Shown here: positions 1 to 7,754 of the stretch, one piece after another | Layout: each line of letters starts with the position of its first letter | Numbering within the stretch: position 1 is the first letter of the stretch | Notes under the pieces: model-generated | Told to the model about the DNA's origin: nothing | The model's database searches: none | The model's input: only the letters and a program-made list of their open reading frames with translations | Position numbers and translations under genes: made by a program | From: Paenibacillus sp. URB8-2 | GTDB taxonomy: Bacteria; Bacillota; Bacilli; Paenibacillales; Paenibacillaceae | Length of the DNA stretch: 64,000 bases | Assembly (NCBI RefSeq): GCF_013393385.1 | Contig: NZ_AP023239.1 | Coordinates: forward strand, 3,038,001-3,102,000 | Reading direction: 5' to 3'

Positions 1-1
1 T

Positions 2-994
2 ATGGCTGGGATTCGTATTAAGGACATAGATATCTATCATCCAAGTAAAAAAATTGGTAACGACTTTTTCATTCAGCATTTTGACGAAAAAGGCATTGAT
101 ATCCGTGGACTTCTGGCTGCTCTCGGCCGTGAAAACCGCTACAGCATCGACAATGAGGAAGAGAATTCCTTAACCATGGCTTTCGAGGCGGCGAGCAATG
201 TTCTGGAGAAGACCGGTCTTACCGGTGCCGATATCGACCTTATCGCGTATGCGAGCCAAACTCCTGAATATATCTTTCCAACAAACTCATTGATGATTCA
301 CCGGCTAATTGGCGGCGCGTCCCATACGATCTGCATTGACAGCAATGCGAACTGTGCGGGAATGACCGCCTCGGTTGAACAGGTCAGCCGGCAAATGATG
401 GCGAATCCACGAATCCGCCGCGCTCTGGTCATCGGCTCCGACCATGTTGCACCGCATGCCGACAAGAATGACCCTGTATATTATGCCAATTTCGGCGACG
501 CTGCAGCCGCAGTCGTTCTGGAGCGCGATGAGAATTCCGTAGGCTTCATCGATTCCATCTACCAGACAGACACTTGCGTCTATGGCAACTCGATGTTCCC
601 GGCGGAAGGCTTAGCCACTCTGGGACGCACCGGCGTGGGCGCCGGAGAGTTCAATGTGAAATTCATTCCATTTGACGATTCAATCTGCGTAGATGCTGCC
701 TCCGAGTCTATCAACACCTTGCTTAGACAGAATGAGATCGCCCCTGAATCGATTAAAGTGGCCTGCTTCTCTCAGCTGTCGCATCCCAACATTCAAGCGG
801 TTTCGGGCAAAACCGGTATCGACAGCGACGCAGCCGTCTACATAGGTGATGAATTCGGCTATACCTCGACGAGTAGCCCTTTTATCGCCCTGCACAAAGC
901 CGTAACCACGGGGAAACTAGAACGAGGGGACAAGCTCCTGTTCTGGACCGTTGGCGCCGGCTGGCAAAACGTAGCTTTTGTAATGGAGTATTAA
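2..994 (+). CDS. 3-oxoacyl-ACP synthase III (FabH)-like protein
   Basis: A 330-residue protein of the ketoacyl-ACP synthase III/thiolase fold, the usual length for FabH relatives, which condense an acyl-CoA starter with malonyl-ACP in the cytoplasm. The nucleophile lies in the motif NCAGM (Cys118) and a catalytic-type His in SHPNIQ (His261). The third FabH residue, the Asn of the GNTS motif, reads Tyr here (GYTSTSS, Tyr287). The ATG at position 2 is the first possible start, and the ribosome site lies outside the window, so a longer N terminus cannot be excluded. The missing Asn suggests a specialised member (secondary metabolite, head-to-head condensation or acyl transfer) rather than the housekeeping FabH. 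A strong terminator follows, so it is not co-transcribed with the nitrate genes. Confidence 0.8.
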   Translation: MAGIRIKDIDIYHPSKKIGNDFFIQHFDEKGIDIRGLLAALGRENRYSIDNEEENSLTMAFEAASNVLEKTGLTGADIDLIAYASQTPEYIFPTNSLMIHRLIGGASHTICIDSNANCAGMTASVEQVSRQMMANPRIRRALVIGSDHVAPHADKNDPVYYANFGDAAAAVVLERDENSVGFIDSIYQTDTCVYGNSMFPAEGLATLGRTGVGAGEFNVKFIPFDDSICVDAASESINTLLRQNEIAPESIKVACFSQLSHPNIQAVSGKTGIDSDAAVYIGDEFGYTSTSSPFIALHKAVTTGKLERGDKLLFWTVGAGWQNVAFVMEY

Positions 995-1004
995 GTTTAA
1001 CGCT

Positions 1005-1054
1005 AAAAAAGCGGCCCGCATGCAGATGTTCTGCATACGGGCCGCTTTTTTTTT
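1005..1054 (+). terminator. Rho-independent terminator after the KASIII-like gene
   Basis: A GC-rich inverted repeat (gcggcccg...cgggccgc, extended through atgcag/ctgcat) is followed by an uninterrupted T run on the plus strand. It separates the synthase gene from the nitrate region. Confidence 0.93.
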
Positions 1055-1180
1055 ATTAGACCCTCCTTTCCAGATAAATTTTCCGGAAAAGGATATAGAA
1101 AGCGAATGTCAGCTTAAATAACACATCGAGCTCAAAAAAACAATAAAAACAGCATTAAAATTAATTATTTTAAATTTTTA

Positions 1181-1197
1181 TGTTATTATTATTGACA
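1181..1197 (+). promoter_or_regulatory. GlnR/TnrA-type nitrogen operator
   Basis: The 17-mer tgttattattattgaca fits the palindromic GlnR/TnrA consensus TGTNA-N7-TNACA in every fixed position. It lies upstream of a nitrate transporter/nitrate reductase unit, the classical target of these regulators in Bacillales. Its centre (about 1189) is about 49 bases upstream of the start site predicted from the TATAAG box at 1226-1231, the spacing known for TnrA-activated promoters. It also overlaps a TTGACA hexamer at 1192-1197, so a repressing role is equally possible. Confidence 0.75.
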
Positions 1198-1231
1198 TTA
1201 ATTCAAAAGCTAATTATATTGGCATTATAAG
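1192..1231 (+). promoter_or_regulatory. Promoter region of the nitrate unit
   Basis: There are two possible readings. One is TTGACA at 1192-1197, 17 bases, then TATATT at 1215-1220, a near-consensus sigma-A promoter whose -35 overlaps the operator. The other is TATAAG at 1226-1231 with no good -35, as expected for an activator-dependent promoter served by the operator at 1181-1197. Transcription would start around 1227 or 1238, giving a leader of about 310-320 bases before the transporter gene. Confidence 0.65.
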
Positions 1232-1264
1232 ATTTTACGCGACACAATAACGTGTCAACCGAAG

Positions 1265-1421
1265 AGCAGAACAATCAATCCTCACAACGCTGTGGCCGGA
1301 TGGCTTGTCGTTCTGCTGTACTTAAAATTATTAGTCAGCCACAATGATGTGGCTGCATTGGCAACGGGGCCGATTAACGAAATCCGCAATAAATGCGGGT
1401 TCTGTCAGTCGGCCCTTTTTT
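1265..1421 (+). promoter_or_regulatory. Structured leader with hexaloop hairpins (candidate ANTAR/NasT-type antitermination site)
   Basis: Three structures precede the transporter gene. An 8-bp perfect stem (1265-1272 with 1310-1317) encloses a small hairpin cac/gtg with the hexaloop aacgct (1286-1291). A 7-bp hairpin 1336-1355 has the hexaloop aatgat (1343-1348). A factor-independent terminator follows at 1366-1421. Both hexaloops have A at position 1 and G at position 4, the two invariant loop bases of RNA elements bound by ANTAR proteins such as NasR and NasT, which control nitrate genes by antitermination. The first hairpin has only 3-4 bp, and no ANTAR gene is in this window, so the protein partner is inferred. 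A molybdenum-cofactor riboswitch is an alternative I cannot exclude. Confidence 0.5.
1366..1421 (+). terminator. Attenuator terminator in the nitrate leader
   Basis: ggggccga (1366-1373) pairs with tcggccc (1409-1415) around an inner 7-bp hairpin (atccgca/tgcgggt), followed by six T residues. It lies upstream of the transporter start with no gene end nearby, so it should act as a conditional terminator. Confidence 0.75.
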
Positions 1422-1449
1422 GCCATGTGTTTACTTTTATAAGGAGGCG

Positions 1450-1470
1450 ATGCAGCAACAACAGCAGTAA
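1450..1470 (+). other. Polyglutamine mini reading frame in the nitrate leader
   Basis: Directly after the motif aaggagg (1441-1447) comes ATG CAG CAA CAA CAG CAG TAA, encoding Met followed by five Gln and a stop. The SD-to-ATG spacing is only two bases, so translation may be weak. Glutamine is the nitrogen signal in these bacteria, so a glutamine-codon sensor upstream of nitrate genes is plausible but unproven. It lies after the attenuator and 80 bases before the transporter start. Confidence 0.3.
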
Positions 1471-1549
1471 AAGAGCTCGAACAATCCCTGCCTTCCCGCA
1501 AGTCTCTGAACAAAACCGTGATTTATCCATTAAAAGGAGGAAATTTCAA

Positions 1550-2782
1550 ATGGAAGCAAAAGGTTTTCGCAAGGCCGGTCACTCCCCGAGTTTATTGTCA
1601 GCTTTTTTGTATTTTGATGTAAGCTTTATGATTTGGGTACTGTGCGGAGCATTATCGCTCTACATAACCAAGGATTTCGGTTTATCGGATACTCAAAAAG
1701 CGACAATGGTTGCGATTCCGATCCTGGGCGGTTCGGTGTTCCGGATACCAATGGGAGTATTAGCAGACCGTATTGGCTGTAAAAAAGCAGGCCTCATCGG
1801 AATGAGCCTTACCCTTATTCCTCTTCTGTGGGGTTGGCTCGGCGGAACCAGCCTGATGCAGGTTCAAATGATCGGATTCCTGCTCGGCTTCGCGGGCGCA
1901 AGCTTTGCCGTATCGCTTTCCTTGGCCAGCCGTTGGTATCCTCCACAATATCAGGGACTTGCAATGGGCATTGCCGGAGCGGGGAACAGCGGAACAGCGA
2001 TTGCAACCTTTTTCGGGCCGCAGATCGCCCAGGCTTACGGGTGGCACAATGTTTTTGGTCTCGCAATGATCCCGCTCATTATTGTCATGATCGTGTTCGC
2101 AATTTTGGTTAAAGACGCCCCGAATGCCCCTGCACCTAAACCATTGAAGAATTACCTCAGTGTGTTCAAGTATGCAGATACTTGGTGGTTCTCGATGTTC
2201 TATGCCATTACCTTTGGCGGTTTTGTCGGATTCGCCAGCTATGCGAGCATTTTCTTCTATGATGTGTACGGCGATAACGTGCATCCCGGTGGTTTAACCA
2301 AAATTCAGGTGGGTTACCTAGTAACCATTACTGTTATTGCTGGCAGCTTCTTCAGACCTGTAGGGGGCTGGATCGCGGACAAAATTGGCGGCATGCGTCT
2401 CCTCGTTCTTTTGTACAGTGTGATTTCCGTATGTGCTTTTGCGATCGCCACCATGCCCGATTCATTCCTTGTAATGCTTCTTTATACCAGCGTGATGATG
2501 GCCTGCCTTGGCATGGGGAACGGATCGGTATTCCAAATTATACCTCAACGTTTCTCCAGTGAAATCGGAGTTATTACCGGAATCGTCGGCGCCGCCGGAG
2601 GTTTAGGAGGGTATTTACTGCCTAAATACATCCTTGGCCCGCTGAAACAATCGACAGGCTCTCAGGTCACAGGATTTCTCGTGGTAGGCTCCATTGTGTT
2701 ATTGACTACCCTTATTTTCTACGCGGTAACACGTTCCTGGAGAAAAACCTGGGCCAAGGCGGAATCCGGGGTCAATTTCTAA
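1550..2782 (+). CDS. narK: Nitrate/nitrite transporter, MFS NNP family
   Basis: This 410-residue polytopic membrane protein imports nitrate (or exchanges nitrate and nitrite) across the cytoplasmic membrane. The start at 1550 is chosen for the AAAGGAGG site at 1533-1540; the open frame runs further upstream through the leader only by chance. The MFS loop motif GVLADRIG and two glycine/asparagine-rich nitrate signatures (AGAGNSGT in the fifth and GMGNGSVF in the eleventh transmembrane region) identify the nitrate/nitrite porter family; 12 hydrophobic segments are visible. The nitrate reductase gene starts 35 bases downstream in the same transcript, so an assimilatory role (called nasA in Bacillus) is likely. 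Upstream are a GlnR/TnrA-type box and a conditional terminator. Confidence 0.92.
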   Translation: MEAKGFRKAGHSPSLLSAFLYFDVSFMIWVLCGALSLYITKDFGLSDTQKATMVAIPILGGSVFRIPMGVLADRIGCKKAGLIGMSLTLIPLLWGWLGGTSLMQVQMIGFLLGFAGASFAVSLSLASRWYPPQYQGLAMGIAGAGNSGTAIATFFGPQIAQAYGWHNVFGLAMIPLIIVMIVFAILVKDAPNAPAPKPLKNYLSVFKYADTWWFSMFYAITFGGFVGFASYASIFFYDVYGDNVHPGGLTKIQVGYLVTITVIAGSFFRPVGGWIADKIGGMRLLVLLYSVISVCAFAIATMPDSFLVMLLYTSVMMACLGMGNGSVFQIIPQRFSSEIGVITGIVGAAGGLGGYLLPKYILGPLKQSTGSQVTGFLVVGSIVLLTTLIFYAVTRSWRKTWAKAESGVNF

Positions 2783-2817
2783 AGAATGAAAGACAACTTC
2801 GGTGGGGGTGAATGTAC

Positions 2818-5800
2818 ATGACAACGAAAAAAGTAAAAAGTGTCTGCCCTTACTGCGGCGTTGGCTGCGGAATCGTACTCGAAGTCTCCGGTAACCGCGT
2901 TGTCAAACTCACCGGAGATAAAGAGCATCCGACCAATTTGGGGAGATTGTGCACCAAAGGCAGCACGGCTGCACTGGCCATCTCGGAATCGGGGCGTATG
3001 GAATGCGCCTATAAGCGTCCGGTCCGAAAGGCTGAACCCGCCACAGTCGGTATAGATGAAGCTATCAGCGATACGGCCAATCGGCTGCGTGCCATCCTTG
3101 ACGAACACGGCCCGGATGCCCTCTCCTTCTATGTGTCGGGCCAAATGTCGCTGGAAGCCCAGTACCTGATCAACAAGCTGGCCAAGGGCTTCATAAGGAC
3201 TAATAATATCGAATCCAATTCACGTCTATGTATGGCGAGTGCCGGCAGCGGCTACAAACTTTCGCTTGGAGCGGATGGGCCTCCGGGGTCTTATCAAGAT
3301 ATGGATACTACCGATTTGTTCTTCGTTATCGGAGCCAATATGGCCGACTGTCATCCGATTCTGTTCCTCCGGTTGATGGATCGGGTTAAAGCGGGAGCCA
3401 AGTTGATTGTCGTCGACCCCCGCCGCACCGCTACCGCGGAAAAAGCGAATCTGTTTATGCAAATCAGGCCCGGAACGGATCTCGCTCTGCTCAACGGACT
3501 GCTGCATCTGCTTGTCAAGAACGGCCATACGGACCCGGCCTTCATCGCCGAATTCACTTCCGGCTTTGAGAGCATGCCGGAATTTCTGGAAGATTATCCG
3601 CCGGACAAGGTAGCCGAAATTACAGGAATCCCCGAGGCGGATATCCGTAAAGCTGCCGATTGGATCGGCGGGGCCCCTAATTGGATGACTTGCTGGACCA
3701 TGGGCCTCAACCAGAGCACGCACGGCACCTGGCACACGAATGCCATCTGCAACCTGCATCTCGCTACAGGAGCGATATGCCGCACGGGAAGCGGCCCCTT
3801 CTCCCTCACCGGCCAGCCCAACGCCATGGGCGGCCGGGAGATGGGATACATGGGACCGGGCTTGCCCGGTCAGCGCTCCGTCCTAAGCGAAGCCGACCGA
3901 AGGTTTATCGAGGAAATGTGGACGGTTCCCGAGGGCACCGTTCGTACTGAGGTCGGCACCGGCACCGTATCCATGTTCGAAAGTATGAAATCCGGCGATA
4001 TCAAAGCCTGCTGGATCATCTGTACGAACCCGGTCGCCACCGTACCGAACCGCAAGAACGTGATTGCAGGACTGGAAGCTGCCGAACTGGTCATTACGCA
4101 GGATGCGTTCCTCGATACCGAGACGAACCGGTTCGCGGATATTCTGCTGCCCGGCGCTCTATGGGCCGAAGCCGAAGGTGTGATGATCAACTCCGAGCGC
4201 AACCTGACCTTGATGCAGAAAGCGGTCGAGCCGCCCGGAGAAGCCCTTCCCGACTGGCAGATTATCGCCCGGGTCGCTTGCGAAATGGGCTACTCTGGCG
4301 CCTTTACCTACGATTCTTCGGCCGAGGTCTATCAGGAAATCCAGCAGGCCTGGAATCCGAAGACCGGTTATGACATTCGCGGCGCCACGTATGAAAGACT
4401 GCGCGAAACGCCGGTTCAGTGGCCATGTCCGCCGGACAGCGCGAGCGATCGGAACCCGATCCGTTATTTGAACGATCAGGCCGACAGTACGCCGATAGAG
4501 TTTGCCGGCAGCAGCGCTCCGCTCATTGTTTTCCCCACGGAAAGCGGAAAAGGAATCTTTTGGGCGCGGCCGTATATGCCGCCTGCGGAAATGCCGGATA
4601 GCGAGTATCCGTTTGTGCTGAATTCCGGCCGATTGCAGCATCAATGGCATACGCTGACCAAAACGGGAAAGATCCCCACGCTAAATAAATTGAACCCGGG
4701 TCCCTTTATTGAGATTCACCCGGAGGATGCGGCGATGTTGGACATAAAGGACCGTGATCCGGTGGAAATCCGTTCAAAACGGGGGCATGCCATTCTTCCG
4801 GCAGTCATTAATGATCGAGTGCGTCCGGGAAACTGCTTTGCCCCCTTTCATTGGAATGACCGGTACGGGACGAATCTGGCGATAAATGACGTCACCAATG
4901 ATTCGGTTGATCCCGTGTCTTTACAGCCCGAATTGAAATATTGCTCCGTCTCGCTGGCGAAGGCTGCGGTTTATCCGTCAGCGGAGCAAGTGAGATGGCC
5001 TAACGAAAATCAAAACCGGTACCAAACCGACACTGTAACCGTCAAACCGAAGGAGGCACTCTACATGGCACAACTGGAAACGCTTGAAAGCATGTTGGGC
5101 CTTCAATCCCCCAAAGCCGTGACGCTGGATCTTCATGAGCAAGCCTATCTGTCAGGCTTCATCACCAGTCTGCGCACCGGGGATTCGCAGGCAGCTTCCG
5201 GCATTCCGGTTCTGCCCCCCGCCGCTCCGTTTGAACCGATGAAACGCCACTGGGTGGATGGACTGCTGGCCGGAATGTTCTCCCGCAGCCCCCTTCCCGA
5301 AGAAGGTGCGATGTCCAAGCTGGAAACGGCGGCAACAGCGTCGCCGCTGGCTCCGGGCAGGCTTCCTGTCACCATTCTCTGGGCATCGCAGACCGGGAAT
5401 GCGGAAGGTGCGGCCATCGGCTGTGCGAAGAAATTGCAGGAATCCGGCTATGATATCCGGCTGGTCAACATGGATCAATATTCTGTACCGAATCTGGCAA
5501 AGGAGCGCTTTGTCTTGTTCATCGCCAGCACCTTCGGAGCCGGAGATCCTCCGGACAACGGGGCAAGCTTTTTCCAGTCCCTGCAAGCGGATGATGCGCC
5601 CCAGTTGGCTGAACTTCACTACGCCGTTCTCGCCTTCGGCGATTCGAATTACGATCAGTTTTGCGGATTCGGACAAAATTTGGATGCCCGTTTGGAGGAG
5701 CTTGGCGCACAGCGGCTCCTTGACTGCGCTCATTGCGACACGGATTTCCAGGAGCAGGTCGAAACGTGGACGAACACAGCTGCGGGGATGTTAAGCGAGT

Positions 5801-7023
5801 ATGCAAGCAACCGGGAGCAAGCCTTACCTACGACAGCAGCCACCGCTATATCGGCCCAAACTATTGGACCCGATGCAGCTACCCGAATACCGGAACAGAG
5901 CGGATATACCCGAAATCGCCCTGTACATTCACGTATCCTGTTCAACCGGCGCCTGAATAAGGATAATTCTGAAAAAGAAACCCGCCACTATGCTTTCGAC
6001 CTCAGCAATACCGGTTTACGGTACGAAGCGGGCGATGCTCTTGGCGTATGGCCGACCAATTGTCCTGAACTTGCCGGTAATTTGCTTAGCACGGTGAATC
6101 TTGAACCATCCGTTCCGGTTACTGTAAAAGGCCAAGGAGAAATGCCGCTCGCCGAGGCACTCCTTCGTCACTTCGAAATTGCCCGCATTTCACCGGAAAT
6201 GCTCCGGTTTATCCGTGATCGGTCACAGAATGAAAGGTTGAGCGAGCTTCTTAAAAGTGAAAACCAGGCATACTTGAAGGAATGGCTGTGGGGACGTCAG
6301 CTGATCGATGTTTTGCAGGAGTTTCCGGTATCCATGAGCGCGGCGGAGTTGACCCAGCTGCTCAAACCTTTGCAGCCCCGCCTCTACTCTATTTCATCCA
6401 GCCCGAAAGCCAATCCGGATGAGGTCCATATCACGGTTTCCACCTTGCGTTATGAATGTGGCGGCAACCCCCGAAAAGGTGTATGCTCCACCTTTCTCGC
6501 CGACCTCGCCGCACAGGATACGGAAATTCCGATTTTCATTCAGAAAAACGCTCATTTCCGTCCGCCGGCAAATCCGGATGCGCCGATGATCATGGTCGGT
6601 CCGGGTACCGGAATCGCTCCATTCCGCGGATTCCTGCAGGAGCGCCAAGCGACCGAGGCAAGGGGCAAGAACTGGCTGATCTTCGGGGAACAGCGTGAAG
6701 ACAGCGATTTTTACTTCAGAGATGAGCTCGAAGCATTTCAGAAAGAAGGCTTTCTGCATCGTCTGGACACCGCCTTTTCCCGCGACCAGACCGACAAAAT
6801 CTATGTCCAGCATCGCATGATGCAGCACGGCGCAGAGCTTTGGGCCTGGCTGCAGGAAGGCGCCCACTTTTATGTGTGCGGAGATGCCAATCAAATGGCC
6901 AAAGAGGTGGATGCCGCGCTGAAGTCCGTTATTCAGCAGCATGGCGGGATGAGTGCGGATGAGGCGAAGGATTATGTGAAGGAGCTGTCGCTAAGCAGAC
7001 GGTATTTGCGGGATGTCTATTAA
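2818..7023 (+). CDS. Assimilatory nitrate reductase fused to a CysJ-like diflavin reductase
   Basis: One 1401-residue cytoplasmic enzyme. Residues 1 to about 740 form a molybdopterin nitrate reductase with the N-terminal 4Fe-4S motif C-x2-C-x3-C-x27-C (Cys10, 13, 17, 45) and a molybdopterin-dinucleotide domain near 600-715. Residues about 750-1401 match the sulfite reductase flavoprotein: flavodoxin domain from about 850 (SQTGNAEG), FAD motif RLYSISSS near 1188, NADPH motif GPGTGIAPF near 1261 and the CysJ-like C terminus RRYLRDVY. Electrons would run NAD(P)H-FAD-FMN-FeS-Mo to nitrate, making a separate NasB-type partner unnecessary. The start at 2818 sits nine bases after ggtggggg; Met at 2812 is an alternative. 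A ribosome site and in-frame ATG inside the gene (5051-5067) could also give the flavoprotein alone. Related bifunctional proteins are annotated in Bacillales. Confidence 0.93.
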   Translation: MTTKKVKSVCPYCGVGCGIVLEVSGNRVVKLTGDKEHPTNLGRLCTKGSTAALAISESGRMECAYKRPVRKAEPATVGIDEAISDTANRLRAILDEHGPDALSFYVSGQMSLEAQYLINKLAKGFIRTNNIESNSRLCMASAGSGYKLSLGADGPPGSYQDMDTTDLFFVIGANMADCHPILFLRLMDRVKAGAKLIVVDPRRTATAEKANLFMQIRPGTDLALLNGLLHLLVKNGHTDPAFIAEFTSGFESMPEFLEDYPPDKVAEITGIPEADIRKAADWIGGAPNWMTCWTMGLNQSTHGTWHTNAICNLHLATGAICRTGSGPFSLTGQPNAMGGREMGYMGPGLPGQRSVLSEADRRFIEEMWTVPEGTVRTEVGTGTVSMFESMKSGDIKACWIICTNPVATVPNRKNVIAGLEAAELVITQDAFLDTETNRFADILLPGALWAEAEGVMINSERNLTLMQKAVEPPGEALPDWQIIARVACEMGYSGAFTYDSSAEVYQEIQQAWNPKTGYDIRGATYERLRETPVQWPCPPDSASDRNPIRYLNDQADSTPIEFAGSSAPLIVFPTESGKGIFWARPYMPPAEMPDSEYPFVLNSGRLQHQWHTLTKTGKIPTLNKLNPGPFIEIHPEDAAMLDIKDRDPVEIRSKRGHAILPAVINDRVRPGNCFAPFHWNDRYGTNLAINDVTNDSVDPVSLQPELKYCSVSLAKAAVYPSAEQVRWPNENQNRYQTDTVTVKPKEALYMAQLETLESMLGLQSPKAVTLDLHEQAYLSGFITSLRTGDSQAASGIPVLPPAAPFEPMKRHWVDGLLAGMFSRSPLPEEGAMSKLETAATASPLAPGRLPVTILWASQTGNAEGAAIGCAKKLQESGYDIRLVNMDQYSVPNLAKERFVLFIASTFGAGDPPDNGASFFQSLQADDAPQLAELHYAVLAFGDSNYDQFCGFGQNLDARLEELGAQRLLDCAHCDTDFQEQVETWTNTAAGMLSEYASNREQALPTTAATAISAQTIGPDAATRIPEQSGYTRNRPVHSRILFNRRLNKDNSEKETRHYAFDLSNTGLRYEAGDALGVWPTNCPELAGNLLSTVNLEPSVPVTVKGQGEMPLAEALLRHFEIARISPEMLRFIRDRSQNERLSELLKSENQAYLKEWLWGRQLIDVLQEFPVSMSAAELTQLLKPLQPRLYSISSSPKANPDEVHITVSTLRYECGGNPRKGVCSTFLADLAAQDTEIPIFIQKNAHFRPPANPDAPMIMVGPGTGIAPFRGFLQERQATEARGKNWLIFGEQREDSDFYFRDELEAFQKEGFLHRLDTAFSRDQTDKIYVQHRMMQHGAELWAWLQEGAHFYVCGDANQMAKEVDAALKSVIQQHGGMSADEAKDYVKELSLSRRYLRDVY
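5051..5067 (+). promoter_or_regulatory. Internal ribosome site and in-frame ATG at the fusion junction
   Basis: aggagg at 5051-5056 is followed after eight bases by an ATG at 5065 in the frame of the fusion gene. Translation from here would give a 652-residue protein that begins just where homology to CysJ begins, close to the length of a free sulfite reductase flavoprotein. This suggests either a fossil of the former intergenic junction or a working internal start. Confidence 0.55.
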
Positions 7024-7049
7024 TAAAAATGGCCCACATCAGGAGAAAG

Positions 7050-7080
7050 AATAGACCGTTCGAATAACGGTCTATTTCTT
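7050..7080 (+). terminator. Terminator of the nitrate unit
   Basis: An 11-bp perfect stem (aatagaccgtt/aacggtctatt) with loop cgaat is followed by T-rich sequence, 26 bases after the nitrate reductase stop. Confidence 0.85.
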
Positions 7081-7155
7081 TACCTGTTGGATCCACTTAC
7101 AGAACTGCTAGTTTTGTTGCTTTTGCCGTCAACGGATGTAAGCGCATTAAAGGAG

Positions 7156-7510
7156 CTATTGTAAAAGAAGCCGTTTCACTTTGTCGGCTGTGTCCGTACC
7201 ATCCAGCGGCGTATTAATCACGACTTGAAGCTCAGGCAAGTCGGTAACCGTAAATGAAAGATGTTGAAAGATCAATTCCCCTGCTACCGGGTGATCAATC
7301 ACCTTGTTCCCTTCCGGAGCGTAGAGAACTTCTTGGCGCTGCCACATTTCCTTGAATTCTTGGCTGATTTGCGTTAATCCCCGGATTTGTTCCCCCACCA
7401 CGGATCTTCAATATAGCGGCCGTAGCCTGCCCGAAAATGTGCCAAGCAGCGCAGCGCGGCTTCTTCCCAATACTCTCTACCAAACCAAATTCCGTTCCCG
7501 CTCGGACTTC
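7156..7510 (-). pseudogene. Remnant of an XRE-family regulator (MmyB-like ligand domain)
   Basis: The minus strand encodes 81 residues ending a gene (7156-7401) with the features of the MmyB-like C-terminal domain of helix-turn-helix regulators (FKEMWQRQEV, then HPVAGELIFQHL and a D-x-P-E-L-Q-V-V strand). The part that should precede it, EEAALRCLAHFRAGYGRYIEDP, lies just upstream (about 7395-7480) in a different frame, and no DNA-binding domain follows. I read this as a frameshifted, 5'-truncated pseudogene. Such regulators often sit next to a divergent dehydrogenase or reductase gene, here the azoreductase at 7755. Confidence 0.6.
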
Positions 7511-7694
7511 AACTCATAATTTCCATATACGGAACATTATTCTATGCTGCGACATTCATTCGTTCGTCAATTACACACGCAGGAGGATTCTTTGATGAAA
7601 ACGGAGTGCTTCCTTGGTAAGACTTCGTGCGCCCCTCGTATGACCTAGTGGTGTATTAATGTTCACTCCCTTTAATTAATTTAGTAATTATAAT

Positions 7695-7723
7695 TTGAAA
7701 ATTTACTTTATTTAAGTTAAAAT
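7695..7723 (+). promoter_or_regulatory. Promoter of the azoreductase gene
   Basis: ttgaaa (7695-7700), a 17-base spacer and taaaat (7718-7723) form a sigma-A-like promoter about 30 bases before the coding start. The surrounding DNA is very AT-rich and partly palindromic (ttaattaa, aattataatt), compatible with a repressor site that I cannot assign. Confidence 0.65.
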
Positions 7724-7754
7724 AGACTAAACCACTTAAAAGGGAGTGTTACAT

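Noticed and set aside
1292..1549. In-frame upstream extension of the nitrate transporter gene
   Set aside because: The open frame runs through a terminator and leader hairpins; a strong ribosome site fits the ATG at 1550, and transporter similarity starts there.
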